Shown: positions 26,295 through 34,544 of the stretch, in pieces
Layout of the letters: each line of letters opens with the position of its first letter
Position numbering within the stretch: position 1 is the first letter of the stretch
From: Rheinheimera soli
GTDB lineage: Bacteria > Pseudomonadota > Gammaproteobacteria > Enterobacterales > Alteromonadaceae
Direction of reading: 5' to 3'
DNA: 64,000 nt
NCBI RefSeq assembly: GCF_021290985.1
Contig: NZ_JAJOYU010000008.1
Coordinates: 1 to 64,000, forward strand
Made by a program: the position numbers and the translations under genes
Notes under the pieces: model-generated
Told to the model about the DNA's origin: nothing
The model's input: the letters and a program-made list of their open reading frames with translations, nothing else
The model's database searches: none

Positions 26295-26529
26295 GGATTT
26301 ATGTTAACCGATTTACTGTTAAAAAGCTTAACAGCAGTCTGATTTCATTAGTTTTTCATGATAAGCGCGAAAAAATCATAGGCATTAGGTTAGCAAATAG
26401 CAATAGCCACCTTTGCTGTTCCGCCTTGGTGCGTTTTTGCACAATCACAGCGCAAGCTTTCGATATTTCACTGTTACAACATCAACACAAACCAACCTAA
26501 TCCAATGAAAAATATAAGGATTTAAAAGC

Positions 26530-26544
26530 TGGCATAAGAGCTGC
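26530..26544 (+). promoter_or_regulatory. sigma54 promoter of the nitrate-uptake/Moco operon
   Basis: TGGCATAAGAGCTGC has the -24 GG (26531-26532) and -12 GC (26543-26544) with exactly 10 bases between. The start of transcription would fall near 26556, just before the leader hairpins. This arrangement is known for nitrogen-regulated assimilatory nitrate operons such as Klebsiella nasF. The rest of the gene-free 26237-26529 stretch shows only the inverted repeats mentioned elsewhere. Confidence 0.65.
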
Positions 26545-26556
26545 TTTGTTTTTGTT

Positions 26557-26602
26557 ATCGCATTGGCTGCGGTTAAATAATCATCTTTTGGCAAAGGCGC
26601 CA
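26557..26602 (+). ncRNA. ANTAR (NasT/NasR-type) two-hairpin antiterminator leader
   Basis: Hairpin P1: ATCGCA (26557-26562) pairs with TGCGGT (26568-26573), apical sequence ATTGGC. Hairpin P2: TGGC (26589-26592) and GCCA (26599-26602) enclose the hexaloop AAAGGC (26593-26598). Both apical sequences carry A at loop position 1 and G at position 4, the hallmark of RNAs bound by ANTAR proteins; P1 geometry is less exact. The 3' arm of P2 is part of the 5' arm of the following terminator, so the two folds exclude each other. No ANTAR gene is in the window. Confidence 0.7.
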
Positions 26603-26649
26603 TCTGTTTGTCTCCGGTTTTCGGGGCCAGACAGATGGCGTTTTTTTTT
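26598..26649 (+). terminator. regulated intrinsic terminator (attenuator) before nrtA
   Basis: 13-bp stem CGCCATCTGTTTG (26598-26610) / CAGACAGATGGCG (26628-26640) with one G-U pair, then nine T residues (26641-26649). It lies 11 bp before the nrtA ATG, so unrelieved termination would silence the whole operon. Confidence 0.9.
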
Positions 26650-26660
26650 GAGGAAAACCT

Positions 26661-28019
26661 ATGAGACTTTTAACTCTTACTCTATTGCTCGGCGCCTGTT
26701 GCCTGAGTCAGACAGAGGCTGCTCTTGCAGAAAAAACCGATCTGCGTTTGGGGTTTGTCAAACTAACCGATATGGCACCTTTAGCTGTGGCGCTGGAACA
26801 AGGTTATTTTGAAGACGAAGGGTTATTTGTCAGCGTGGAAGCGCAGGCCAACTGGAAAGTATTACAGGACAGAGTAACAGACGGCCAACTGGATGCAGCT
26901 CATATGCTGGCAGGCCAAGTGGTGGCTGCCTCTGCAGGTTTAGGCAGTCAGGCTAGGCTACAAACCAGTCTGGTGTTGGATTTACATGGCAACGCCTGCA
27001 CCGTCTCTAAAACCATCTGGGATCAAGTGCCGGCGGCGCAAAAATTAGCTGCAGGTCAGGCACAATCAGCATCCACGCTGCAAACAACGCTGAAAGCTTA
27101 TGCCGAACAAGGCAAAACCATGCAGTTTGGTACTGTATTTCCTTATTCCAGCCATAACTATGAACTGCGTTATTGGCTGGCTGCTGGCGGTATTCACCCT
27201 GGTTTTTATGCACCAGAGCAAGGCGATAACTCAGGCCAGTTGCAAGCGCAGTTACTGATTTCTGTGACTCCACCACCCCAAATGCCAGCCACTATGGAAG
27301 CTGGTACTTTGCAGGGCTTTTGTGTCGGTGAGCCCTGGAATCAACAAGCGGTACAAAAAGGTTTAGGTGTGGTGCTGGTGACCAATGAACAGCTACATGG
27401 CGCTATGGCGGAAAAGGTATTGGGCGTCACCGCAGACTGGGCCAAAGCCAATCCCAATACCCATATCAAACTGATTAAAGCCTTATTGCGTGCAGGTTAC
27501 TGGCTGGATCAAAACAACAATGCCAACAGAGCTGCAGCGGCAAAAATGATCTCTCAGCCGCATTATGTCGGCGCTGACGTCGGCATTTTAAGCCGCAGCA
27601 TGACAGGCACCTTTGAATTTGAACAAGGCAAAGCCAGCCAGCAGCAGGATTTTAATGTGTTTTTCCGCTATCACGCCACCTACCCCTTTTATGCCGATGC
27701 GATTTGGTATCTGACCCAAATGCGCCGCTGGGGCCAAATAGCTGAAGCTCAGGACGATGCCTGGTATTTGCAACAAGCTCAGCAGGTATTTCAGCCAGAG
27801 CCTTACCAACAAGCTGCGACTGCACTGATAGCCGAAGGCAAACTAAAAACGACCGACTTTGTTGATTTTACAGCCACCTATTTAACCAGACCAGGCAAAG
27901 CGTCCAGCTTTATCGACGGTAAAGCCTTTGACCCCAGTCAGCCTAACGCCTATTTGCAGCAGTTTGCCATTGGGCAACAAAGCGCTGCTACGCCAAACAT
28001 GGCCACAGCCAAAAACTAA
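26661..28019 (+). CDS. nrtA: nitrate ABC transporter substrate-binding protein
   Basis: 452 residues of the NrtA/CmpA family, with an N-terminal signal peptide (cleavage near TEAALA). The family segments LRLGFVKLTDMAPLAVALEQGYF, here seen in two parts (LRLGFVKLTDMAPLAVA and LEQGYFEDEGL), and GFCVGEPWN are present. It binds nitrate (or nitrite) in the periplasm and delivers it to NrtB. GAGG precedes the ATG directly after the attenuator. First gene of the operon; control is by sigma54 and antitermination. Confidence 0.9.
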   Translation: MRLLTLTLLLGACCLSQTEAALAEKTDLRLGFVKLTDMAPLAVALEQGYFEDEGLFVSVEAQANWKVLQDRVTDGQLDAAHMLAGQVVAASAGLGSQARLQTSLVLDLHGNACTVSKTIWDQVPAAQKLAAGQAQSASTLQTTLKAYAEQGKTMQFGTVFPYSSHNYELRYWLAAGGIHPGFYAPEQGDNSGQLQAQLLISVTPPPQMPATMEAGTLQGFCVGEPWNQQAVQKGLGVVLVTNEQLHGAMAEKVLGVTADWAKANPNTHIKLIKALLRAGYWLDQNNNANRAAAAKMISQPHYVGADVGILSRSMTGTFEFEQGKASQQQDFNVFFRYHATYPFYADAIWYLTQMRRWGQIAEAQDDAWYLQQAQQVFQPEPYQQAATALIAEGKLKTTDFVDFTATYLTRPGKASSFIDGKAFDPSQPNAYLQQFAIGQQSAATPNMATAKN

Positions 28020-28031
28020 CAGGAGTAGTTG

Positions 28032-29018
28032 ATGAATATTCTGAAACACCCGGCCTTAAGCCAATGGCAAAACCAGTTCAGCTCGACTCTGTTCTGGCGT
28101 AAACAGCTGAAACAAAGCCTGTTGACCTTAAGCGGCCTGCTGGTGTTTGTACTCTGCTGGCAACTGGCGTCCAGCCAAATCCAAACCTCTTTGGGTCAGT
28201 TTCCCGGACCAGCTCAGGCGGCTGCTCAGTGGTCGCAGTTAGTCGACGAATACCAGGCTGAAAAACAACGTGAAGGTGCGTTTTATCTACGTCAGCAGGA
28301 ACGTCATGCCGCTGCGTTGGCTGAAGATCCAACGGCTGAATTGACCAGCTTGCCCTACCGCGCCAGACCAACCTTTTTTTCACAAATTTTGACCAGCCTG
28401 CAAACGGTGTTAACTGGCTTTGTGCTCGCCAGCTTAATCGCAATACCGCTTGGCATTTTGATTGGACTGAGCAGCAACTTGTATCAGGTGTTTAACCCAC
28501 TGATCCAGCTGTTTAAACCTATTTCACCTTTAGCCTGGTTGCCGCTGGTGACCTTAATAGTCAGCTCGGTGGATTTGAGCTCAGCCTGGGGCAGCCGCTC
28601 TTTTGTGGTCTCGGTCTGTACTGTGATGCTGTGTTCACTCTGGCCAACCTTACTGAACACTGCAGTAGGCGTCAGTCAGGTGCCACAGGATTTACTCAAT
28701 GTCAGCAAAGTGCTGCGCTTAAGCTGGTGGCGTCACCTGCGCATCATAGTTCTGCCCTCTGCTGTGCCTATGATTTTTACCGGCTTACGTTTGTCTTTGG
28801 GCATTGCTTGGATGGTGCTTATTGCCGCCGAAATGCTGGCGCAAAACCCCGGCCTTGGCAAGTTTGTCTGGGATGAGTTTCAGAACGGTTCATCCGATTC
28901 ATTAAGCCGCATTTGTGTGGCTGTGCTGGTGATAGGCCTGCTGGGTTTTGCGTTAGACCGGCTGATGTTGATGCTACAGCGCAAAGTGAACTGGGATAAA
29001 ACTGCGGTCAGCCGCTAG
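28032..29018 (+). CDS. nrtB: nitrate ABC transporter permease
   Basis: 328 residues, BPD_transp_1 fold with about six membrane helices and a long periplasmic insertion after the first (about 55-115). The EAA-type loop WWRHLRIIVLPSAVPMIF contacts the ATPase. ATG at 28032 follows AGGAG by 6 bases; the TTG just before it is rejected. Membrane partner of NrtA and the ATPase. Confidence 0.9.
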   Translation: MNILKHPALSQWQNQFSSTLFWRKQLKQSLLTLSGLLVFVLCWQLASSQIQTSLGQFPGPAQAAAQWSQLVDEYQAEKQREGAFYLRQQERHAAALAEDPTAELTSLPYRARPTFFSQILTSLQTVLTGFVLASLIAIPLGILIGLSSNLYQVFNPLIQLFKPISPLAWLPLVTLIVSSVDLSSAWGSRSFVVSVCTVMLCSLWPTLLNTAVGVSQVPQDLLNVSKVLRLSWWRHLRIIVLPSAVPMIFTGLRLSLGIAWMVLIAAEMLAQNPGLGKFVWDEFQNGSSDSLSRICVAVLVIGLLGFALDRLMLMLQRKVNWDKTAVSR

Positions 29019-29027
29019 GAGCTTGTT

Positions 29028-29873
29028 ATGCAAAAAACACATTTAGAACTGACTCAGGTCGGTATCAGTTTTCCCACTGAAAAAGGCCCTTTTGTTGCGC
29101 TGCAAAACGTCAATCTGCATATCAAAAAAGGCGAGTTTGTCAGCCTGATAGGCCACTCAGGCTGCGGTAAATCCACAGTGCTGAATATTGTCGCAGGTTT
29201 ACATCAAGCAACAGCAGGTGGGGTAATTTTAAATCACAAAGAAGTGACAGAACCAGGCCCTGAGCGGGCTGTGGTGTTTCAGAACCATTCATTATTGCCC
29301 TGGCTGACTGTGTATCAAAACGTTGAGCTTGCGGTAAAACAGCAGTCTGACGGCAAAAAAACCAAAGCGGAAATCCGTGATTGGGTGGAACACAACCTGG
29401 AGCTGGTGCATATGAGCCATGCACTGGATAAAAGACCCAACGAAATCTCAGGCGGTATGAAACAACGGGTGGGCATAGCCCGGGCTTTGGCGATGCAACC
29501 TGAAGTGCTACTGATGGATGAGCCTTTTGGCGCTTTGGACGCTTTAACCCGTGCTCACTTGCAGGATTCGTTAATGGAAATTCAGGCTCAGCTCAATACC
29601 ACTGTGATGATGATCACCCATGATGTGGATGAAGCTGTGTTGTTATCTGACCGCATTGTGATGATGACCAATGGCCCAGCCGCCACTATAGGCGAAATTT
29701 TAACAGTCGATTTACCACGCCCGCGCCACAGACTGCAACTGGCCGATGACCCCAGCTATAACCATTATCGTCATCAGGTGCTGAGCTTCCTTTATGAAAA
29801 ACAGCGCAAAGTGGAAGATCTGGGCAGTAAAAGAGCGGAAAAACAGCAAAGTAAAACTCAGGCCAGCGCTTGA
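29028..29873 (+). CDS. nrtC: nitrate ABC transporter ATP-binding protein
   Basis: 281 residues, a single nucleotide-binding domain: Walker A GHSGCGKST (about 42-50), Q-loop VVFQNHSLLPW, signature EISGGMKQR, Walker B VLLMDEPFGALD, switch His in MITHDVDEA. It lacks the NrtA-like C-terminal domain of cyanobacterial NrtC, so it corresponds to the NrtD/NasD size class. The gene is 9 bp after nrtB. Confidence 0.9.
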   Translation: MQKTHLELTQVGISFPTEKGPFVALQNVNLHIKKGEFVSLIGHSGCGKSTVLNIVAGLHQATAGGVILNHKEVTEPGPERAVVFQNHSLLPWLTVYQNVELAVKQQSDGKKTKAEIRDWVEHNLELVHMSHALDKRPNEISGGMKQRVGIARALAMQPEVLLMDEPFGALDALTRAHLQDSLMEIQAQLNTTVMMITHDVDEAVLLSDRIVMMTNGPAATIGEILTVDLPRPRHRLQLADDPSYNHYRHQVLSFLYEKQRKVEDLGSKRAEKQQSKTQASA

Positions 29874-29884
29874 AGGAGCGACAA

Positions 29885-31105
29885 ATGACAGACGCAGATT
29901 TAGTCATTATTGGTAACGGTATGGCGTGCCACAAATTGCTGGCCGATTTGGTGCAACACCCCAACAGACCTGCCCGTATTCTGGTGTTTGGTGCTGAAAC
30001 CAAAGCAGCTTATAACAGAGTCTTGCTGTCGTCTCTACTGGCGGGTGAACTGGCTGACGAAGCTGCAGAACTTAGTCCTGCCGACTGGTATCAGCAGCAT
30101 CAGATTGAACTGGTTTTGGGCGATGCCATAGTGCATCTGGATAAACACAATAAACAACTGATTAGCCGAAGTGGTTTAGTAGTGCGTTATCAGCAACTGG
30201 TGCTGGCCCTTGGTGCAGAAGCCACCACACCACCTTATGCAAAAACAGCACTGCCAGGGCTTTGTACTTTCCGAAACTGGCAGGATTTAGAACAACTACG
30301 GCAAGTCGCAGCCAAAGGCGGTAAAGCGCTGGTGTTAGGTGGTGGTTTTTTAGGTTTGGAAGCCGCTGAGGGTTTACGTAAACAAGGCATGCAGGTCAGC
30401 TTGTTGCAGCGCAGCGGTTATCTGCTGAATCGCCAACTGGACCCAGCCGCTGCGATTTTATTGCAGCAACAGCTGGAGCATAGAGGCCTGACTATTTACA
30501 CCCATGCTTCAGTATCAACATTGCTGCAGCAGGATCAAAAATTTAGTGGTGTGGTGCTTACGGATGGCCGCCAGTTGGAGGCTGATGTACTGGTGATGGC
30601 CCTTGGCATCACGCCGAATATTCAACTGGCACAACAGGCCGGATTAAAAACAGATCAGGGCATTTGTGTCGATGCGCAACTACGAAGTTCAGACCCTGAT
30701 ATTTTTGCTTTAGGTGAATGTTGTCAGTTTGGTGAACATACTTTTGGTCTGGTGGCCCCTATCGCCGCTCAGGCACAAGTGTTAGCCGCCGTATTATCAG
30801 GCCAAAACGCCGGTTATCAGCTGTCCGACAGCAGCACACAGCTAAAAATCAGCGGCATTCAATTAAGCTCCTGCGGTGATATTCCCGCCTTATTGCAGCA
30901 ACAGGATTTACAGCAGTTTTGTTATCAGGATCAGCAGCACCATGACTATCGCAGGCTCTGGCTGGATAAAGAGAGCCGTTTGGTGGGAGCTGTTTGTCTA
31001 GGCGATACCAGCTTGTCCGGTTTTTATGCCGAGCTGATTAATCAGCAAAAAGCTGTCAGTTGTAGTACGGAGCTGCTATTTGGCCCTGCACAGCAAGCAG
31101 CGTAG
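29885..31105 (+). CDS. FAD/NAD(P) oxidoreductase, probable electron donor of nitrate reductase
   Basis: 406 residues resembling the N-terminal flavin domain of NirB and the NasB/NasC nitrate-reductase partners. FAD-binding VIIGNGMACHKLL at the N-terminus, NAD-binding VLGGGFLGLEAAEGL near 145, and FAD-contact DIFALGECCQF near 275. It stops before any [2Fe-2S], siroheme or BFD domain, so it cannot itself reduce nitrite. It probably passes electrons from NAD(P)H to NasA, whose BFD-like tail would accept them. ATG at 29885 is preceded by AAGGAG; an upstream TTG is rejected. Confidence 0.8.
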   Translation: MTDADLVIIGNGMACHKLLADLVQHPNRPARILVFGAETKAAYNRVLLSSLLAGELADEAAELSPADWYQQHQIELVLGDAIVHLDKHNKQLISRSGLVVRYQQLVLALGAEATTPPYAKTALPGLCTFRNWQDLEQLRQVAAKGGKALVLGGGFLGLEAAEGLRKQGMQVSLLQRSGYLLNRQLDPAAAILLQQQLEHRGLTIYTHASVSTLLQQDQKFSGVVLTDGRQLEADVLVMALGITPNIQLAQQAGLKTDQGICVDAQLRSSDPDIFALGECCQFGEHTFGLVAPIAAQAQVLAAVLSGQNAGYQLSDSSTQLKISGIQLSSCGDIPALLQQQDLQQFCYQDQQHHDYRRLWLDKESRLVGAVCLGDTSLSGFYAELINQQKAVSCSTELLFGPAQQAA

Positions 31106-31120
31106 AAAAAAGGATCCGTC

Positions 31121-32128
31121 ATGCAGCACAAGCCACTATCCACTTCAGCCAGCAACAACAAAGCCTTGACCGACAGCTTTGGTCGCAGCTTCGGTTATCT
31201 GCGTTTATCTGTTACCGAACAATGTAATTTCCGTTGCCTGTATTGCCTGCCGGATGGCAGCAGTTGTGTGGCTAAAACCGAATTAAATCTGCAGGAAATT
31301 AAACAGCTGGTGACCACTTTTGCTGAACTGGGCACCAGCAAAGTACGGATCACAGGCGGAGAGCCCAGCTTACGTAAAGACTTAACCAGCATTATCTCTA
31401 CAGTCAAAGCTATTCCCGGTATTCAGACAGTGGCTTTAAGTACCAATGGCTACCGGCTGCAAAAAGACGTCAGGCACTGGCGTGAAGCAGGTTTGGATCA
31501 ACTGACGGTCAGTGTCGATAGTCTGGATGAAGCAACTTTTGCGCTGGTGACAGGCCAGGATAAATTGCCGCAGATCATGGCGGGGCTGGAGCTTGCTGAC
31601 AGCCTGGGCTTTGACAGCATTAAACTGAACACTGTGCTGTTGAAACAACACAATGCCGCAGCTTTGGCTGATTTTCAGGCTTTGGTACGGCAAAAAAACT
31701 GGGCCTTACGTTTTATCGAGCTGATGCAAACCCAAACAGGTTCGGCCTTTTTTCGTACGCAGCATTTATCCGCCCAAGCGCTGGAACACCAGCTGCAACA
31801 ACAAGGCTGGACAGTGTTAACAAAAACCGCCACTGCAGGGCCAGCCCGCGAATACCAGCATCCGGATTATCTGGGTCGTTTAGGTTTTATTACCCCTTAT
31901 CAACAGGATTTTTGTGACAGCTGTAACAGATTAAGAGTGTCCAGCACAGGCCAGTTGTTTTTGTGTTTATTTGCCGAACAGCATCAAAACCTGCGGCCCT
32001 GGTTGAGCCAGCCCACAGAGCTACTCAAAGGTTGGCTGCAACAGCAAGTACAGCAGAAAAAAGCCAGCCATTTTTTACATCAGCAGAACCCGGGCGCCAC
32101 CCGGAACTTCGCCATGATAGGTGGTTAA
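31121..32128 (+). CDS. moaA: GTP 3',8-cyclase (molybdopterin biosynthesis)
   Basis: 335 residues, radical-SAM enzyme making 3',8-cyclo-GTP, the first step of molybdenum cofactor synthesis. N-terminal SAM cluster motif CNFRCLYC (about 37-44), RITGGEPSLRKDL, a second [4Fe-4S] site in DFCDSCNRLRV with Cys in LFLCLF, and the essential C-terminal Gly-Gly (MIGG). It opens the Moco part of the nitrate operon. Confidence 0.93.
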   Translation: MQHKPLSTSASNNKALTDSFGRSFGYLRLSVTEQCNFRCLYCLPDGSSCVAKTELNLQEIKQLVTTFAELGTSKVRITGGEPSLRKDLTSIISTVKAIPGIQTVALSTNGYRLQKDVRHWREAGLDQLTVSVDSLDEATFALVTGQDKLPQIMAGLELADSLGFDSIKLNTVLLKQHNAAALADFQALVRQKNWALRFIELMQTQTGSAFFRTQHLSAQALEHQLQQQGWTVLTKTATAGPAREYQHPDYLGRLGFITPYQQDFCDSCNRLRVSSTGQLFLCLFAEQHQNLRPWLSQPTELLKGWLQQQVQQKKASHFLHQQNPGATRNFAMIGG

Positions 32129-32137
32129 GGAGCAATA

Positions 32138-32740
32138 ATGCTTGAGAACTTTGGGGCCATTTTACTTTGTGGTGGCAAGTCCAGCCGGATGGGGCAAGAC
32201 AAAGCTTTGTTACGCTATCAGGCTTCAGCTTATTGCTGGCAAGGGGTAGCGCCAACCTTGCTGGAACATCAACAACTGGTGCTGATCCAATCCGGTGCCA
32301 GCGAAATTTTATTAAGTGGCAACAGAGCCGGAGCCATTGCCGATCACTGGCCTGATAAAGGGCCACTGGCTGGCATTCATGCCTGTTTAAGCCAAAGCAA
32401 ATATCAGCTGAATCTGGTGATCCCTGTGGATATGCCGGGCCTAAGCCCCAGGTTATTGGAAACTTTAGTACAACGTCATCAAGGCGATGTCAGCACTTTT
32501 GCCGAAAGCACTTTGCCTTGTGTGCTGCGCCGATCTGAAGCATTGCTCGACTATCTGGAGCTGCAACTACAACAAGGCGGCTCCGGCTGTTCACTCCGGC
32601 AATTGCAGCAGCAATGGCAAGTGCTTCAAACACCCTGCCCGGCACCGGAGCAGCTTTTTAACCTCAATACCATCACAGAATGGCGCCAGCATCAAAGCGT
32701 CAGGGAGAATTTATGGCCTTTCAGTTCAGCAGCGTATTAA
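32138..32740 (+). CDS. mobA: molybdenum cofactor guanylyltransferase
   Basis: 200 residues. Nucleotidyltransferase signature LLCGGKSSRMGQDKAL at the N-terminus and metal-binding Asp in IPVDMPGL. It links GMP to molybdopterin, giving the guanine dinucleotide cofactor required by DMSO-reductase-family enzymes such as NasA. The 3' end overlaps moaB by 28 bp. Confidence 0.9.
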   Translation: MLENFGAILLCGGKSSRMGQDKALLRYQASAYCWQGVAPTLLEHQQLVLIQSGASEILLSGNRAGAIADHWPDKGPLAGIHACLSQSKYQLNLVIPVDMPGLSPRLLETLVQRHQGDVSTFAESTLPCVLRRSEALLDYLELQLQQGGSGCSLRQLQQQWQVLQTPCPAPEQLFNLNTITEWRQHQSVRENLWPFSSAAY

Positions 32741-33261
32741 CCCCTTTATCTGTGGCCGTTCTGACGGTGTCAGACACCAGAACACCAGATAACGACAGTT
32801 CAGGCGATTGCCTGGCCGAACGTTTAACCAAGGCAGGCCACCTGTTGGCAGAGCGGCGTATTGTCAAAGACGACTTGTATCAGATACGGGCTTTGATCTC
32901 GCAGTGGATTATTTCACCTGCTATTCAGGTGATTTTGCTGACAGGAGGCACAGGATTTACCGCCCGAGATTCGACACCTGAAGCGGTCAAACCTTTGCTG
33001 GATATAGAAATTATTGGTTTTGGTGAGTCCTTCCGGCAACTCAGCTGGCAGCAGGTCGGCAGCTCCACTATTCAATCCCGCGCTTTAGCGGGTTTAGCGA
33101 ATAAAACCCTGATTGTCTGCCTGCCTGGATCGCCCAACGCCTGCGCCACAGGCTGGGATTTGATTTTACAGGACCAGCTCGACTCCCGGCATAAGCCCTG
33201 TAATTTAGTGCCCCATTTAAAAGCCTCTACTGCGGCTTTATGTCAACCAAGGAGCGCCTGA
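32713..33261 (+). CDS. moaB: molybdopterin adenylyltransferase-like protein MoaB
   Basis: 182 residues of the MoaB/MogA fold: VLTVSDTRTPDNDSSG near the N-terminus, LTGGTGFTARDSTPEA in the middle, LPGSPNACATGWD near the end. AGGGAG precedes the ATG at 32713, inside the mobA coding sequence. It activates molybdopterin by adenylylation ahead of MoeA. The stop overlaps the moaC start by one base (TGATG). Confidence 0.88.
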   Translation: MAFQFSSVLTPLSVAVLTVSDTRTPDNDSSGDCLAERLTKAGHLLAERRIVKDDLYQIRALISQWIISPAIQVILLTGGTGFTARDSTPEAVKPLLDIEIIGFGESFRQLSWQQVGSSTIQSRALAGLANKTLIVCLPGSPNACATGWDLILQDQLDSRHKPCNLVPHLKASTAALCQPRSA

Positions 33262-33764
33262 TGCACGCATTCACTCATTTAGACAGCAAGGGTCAGGCCT
33301 TTATGGTGGATGTCAGCCAAAAAGCCGTGACCACCCGACAAGCCACAGCCACAGCTTTGCTGCAAACCACCAGTCAGGTGATCCAGCTGATAGAACAACA
33401 ACTGGTCATCAAAGGCGATGTGTTGGCCACAGCCCGTCTGGCCGGCATTATGGCCGCCAAACAAACCAGCCAGTTGATCCCTTTGTGCCACCCCTTGCCG
33501 CTGAGTCAGGTGCAGGTGCATTTTCAGCTGGACCAGAATAAAGGCCAAATCCGCATTCAGTGCTGCTGCAAAGTCACAGCCAACACTGGCGTTGAAATGG
33601 AAGCCATGACAGGAGTTTGTGTTGCAGCTTTAACCTTGTACGACATGGTCAAAGCTGTGGATCCAGCTTTGCAGATCAGTGCTGTGCAACTGCTGGAAAA
33701 ACAAGGTGGCAAATCCGGGCTATGGCAGACGCCGCATGTACAAAAGGAGACTGTAGATGCTTAA
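33261..33764 (+). CDS. moaC: cyclic pyranopterin monophosphate synthase
   Basis: 167 residues. Active-site motifs LIPLCHPLPLSQV and GVEMEAMTGV are present. It converts the MoaA product to cyclic pyranopterin monophosphate. The start after AAGGAGCGCCTG is at 33261; a more upstream ATG within moaB lacks a ribosome binding site. It overlaps moaD by 8 bp. Confidence 0.92.
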   Translation: MHAFTHLDSKGQAFMVDVSQKAVTTRQATATALLQTTSQVIQLIEQQLVIKGDVLATARLAGIMAAKQTSQLIPLCHPLPLSQVQVHFQLDQNKGQIRIQCCCKVTANTGVEMEAMTGVCVAALTLYDMVKAVDPALQISAVQLLEKQGGKSGLWQTPHVQKETVDA

Positions 33765-34005
33765 AGTGGTGTTTTTTGCCAGTTTGCGTGAAGAGCTGGC
33801 AACCCGTGAACTGGAGTTATCCCTGAATGGGCCTCTGACTGTAGCAGAGCTAAAACAACAACTGGCGTTAACCAGCCCTGTCTGGTTACGTCAGCTTTGT
33901 CAGCGGCAAATACTGCAGGCCGTCAATCAACAATTAGTAGGTCAGGATCATCCACTGCAGCAAGGTGATGAAGTAGCTTTTTTTCCCATGGTGACAGGAG
34001 GTTAA
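33757..34005 (+). CDS. moaD: molybdopterin synthase small subunit
   Basis: 82 residues, ubiquitin-like fold ending in the required Gly-Gly (FFPMVTGG), which carries the thiocarboxylate sulfur. MoeB (40824-41564) would activate this tail. It overlaps moaC and is 2 bp before moaE. Confidence 0.92.
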   Translation: MLKVVFFASLREELATRELELSLNGPLTVAELKQQLALTSPVWLRQLCQRQILQAVNQQLVGQDHPLQQGDEVAFFPMVTGG

Positions 34006-34007
34006 GC

Positions 34008-34544
34008 ATGTTCAGCTGCCAGATTGAAGTACGGGTACAAACTGCAGACTTTGCCGTTGAGCCCATTTATCAGCAGTTGTTAAAACAAAGCCCGGACTGT
34101 GGCGCTTTGTGTTTTTTTGTCGGTAAAGTGCGGCAGTTCCAACCGGATGATTCAGGCCAGAGCCACCAGAAAACCAGCGCTTTATTGCTGGAACATTATC
34201 CGGGCATGACAGAGCTGGTATTACAGCAATTGGCTGAACAAGCCGCCAGCCGCTGGCCTTTGCAGCATATTCAGCTTATTCATAGAACAGGGCTGCTGGG
34301 GCCTAATGAGCAAATCGTGCTGGTGGCTGTGAGTTCGCCACACAGAGCCGATAGTTTTGCCGCCACAGAGTTTTTAATGGATCAGCTGAAAAGCCAGGCG
34401 CCTTTTTGGAAAAAACAACAAAACCAGCAACAAAGCCAATGGCTGGAGTCAAAAGACAGCGATCTGGCCGCGGCACGGCGTTGGTATAAACCGGAACAGT
34501 TACCGCTGCTGTTAAAACAAAAGGCTATAGATGCGCGGCCTTAA
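34008..34544 (+). CDS. moaE: molybdopterin synthase catalytic subunit
   Basis: 178 residues. The family segments FFVGKVRQF, LEHYPGMTE, IHRTGLLGPNEQIVLVAV, SPHRADSF and the catalytic Lys region APFWKKQ are visible. It forms the heterotetramer with MoaD and is slightly longer than E. coli MoaE because of a Gln-rich C-terminal extension. It overlaps modA by 14 bp. Confidence 0.92.
   Translation: MFSCQIEVRVQTADFAVEPIYQQLLKQSPDCGALCFFVGKVRQFQPDDSGQSHQKTSALLLEHYPGMTELVLQQLAEQAASRWPLQHIQLIHRTGLLGPNEQIVLVAVSSPHRADSFAATEFLMDQLKSQAPFWKKQQNQQQSQWLESKDSDLAAARRWYKPEQLPLLLKQKAIDARP

Noticed and set aside
26426-26444. NtrC-binding site for the nrt operon
   Set aside because: NtrC boxes read GCAC...GGTGC; here the arms are in the reverse order, so I report it only as an unassigned inverted repeat.
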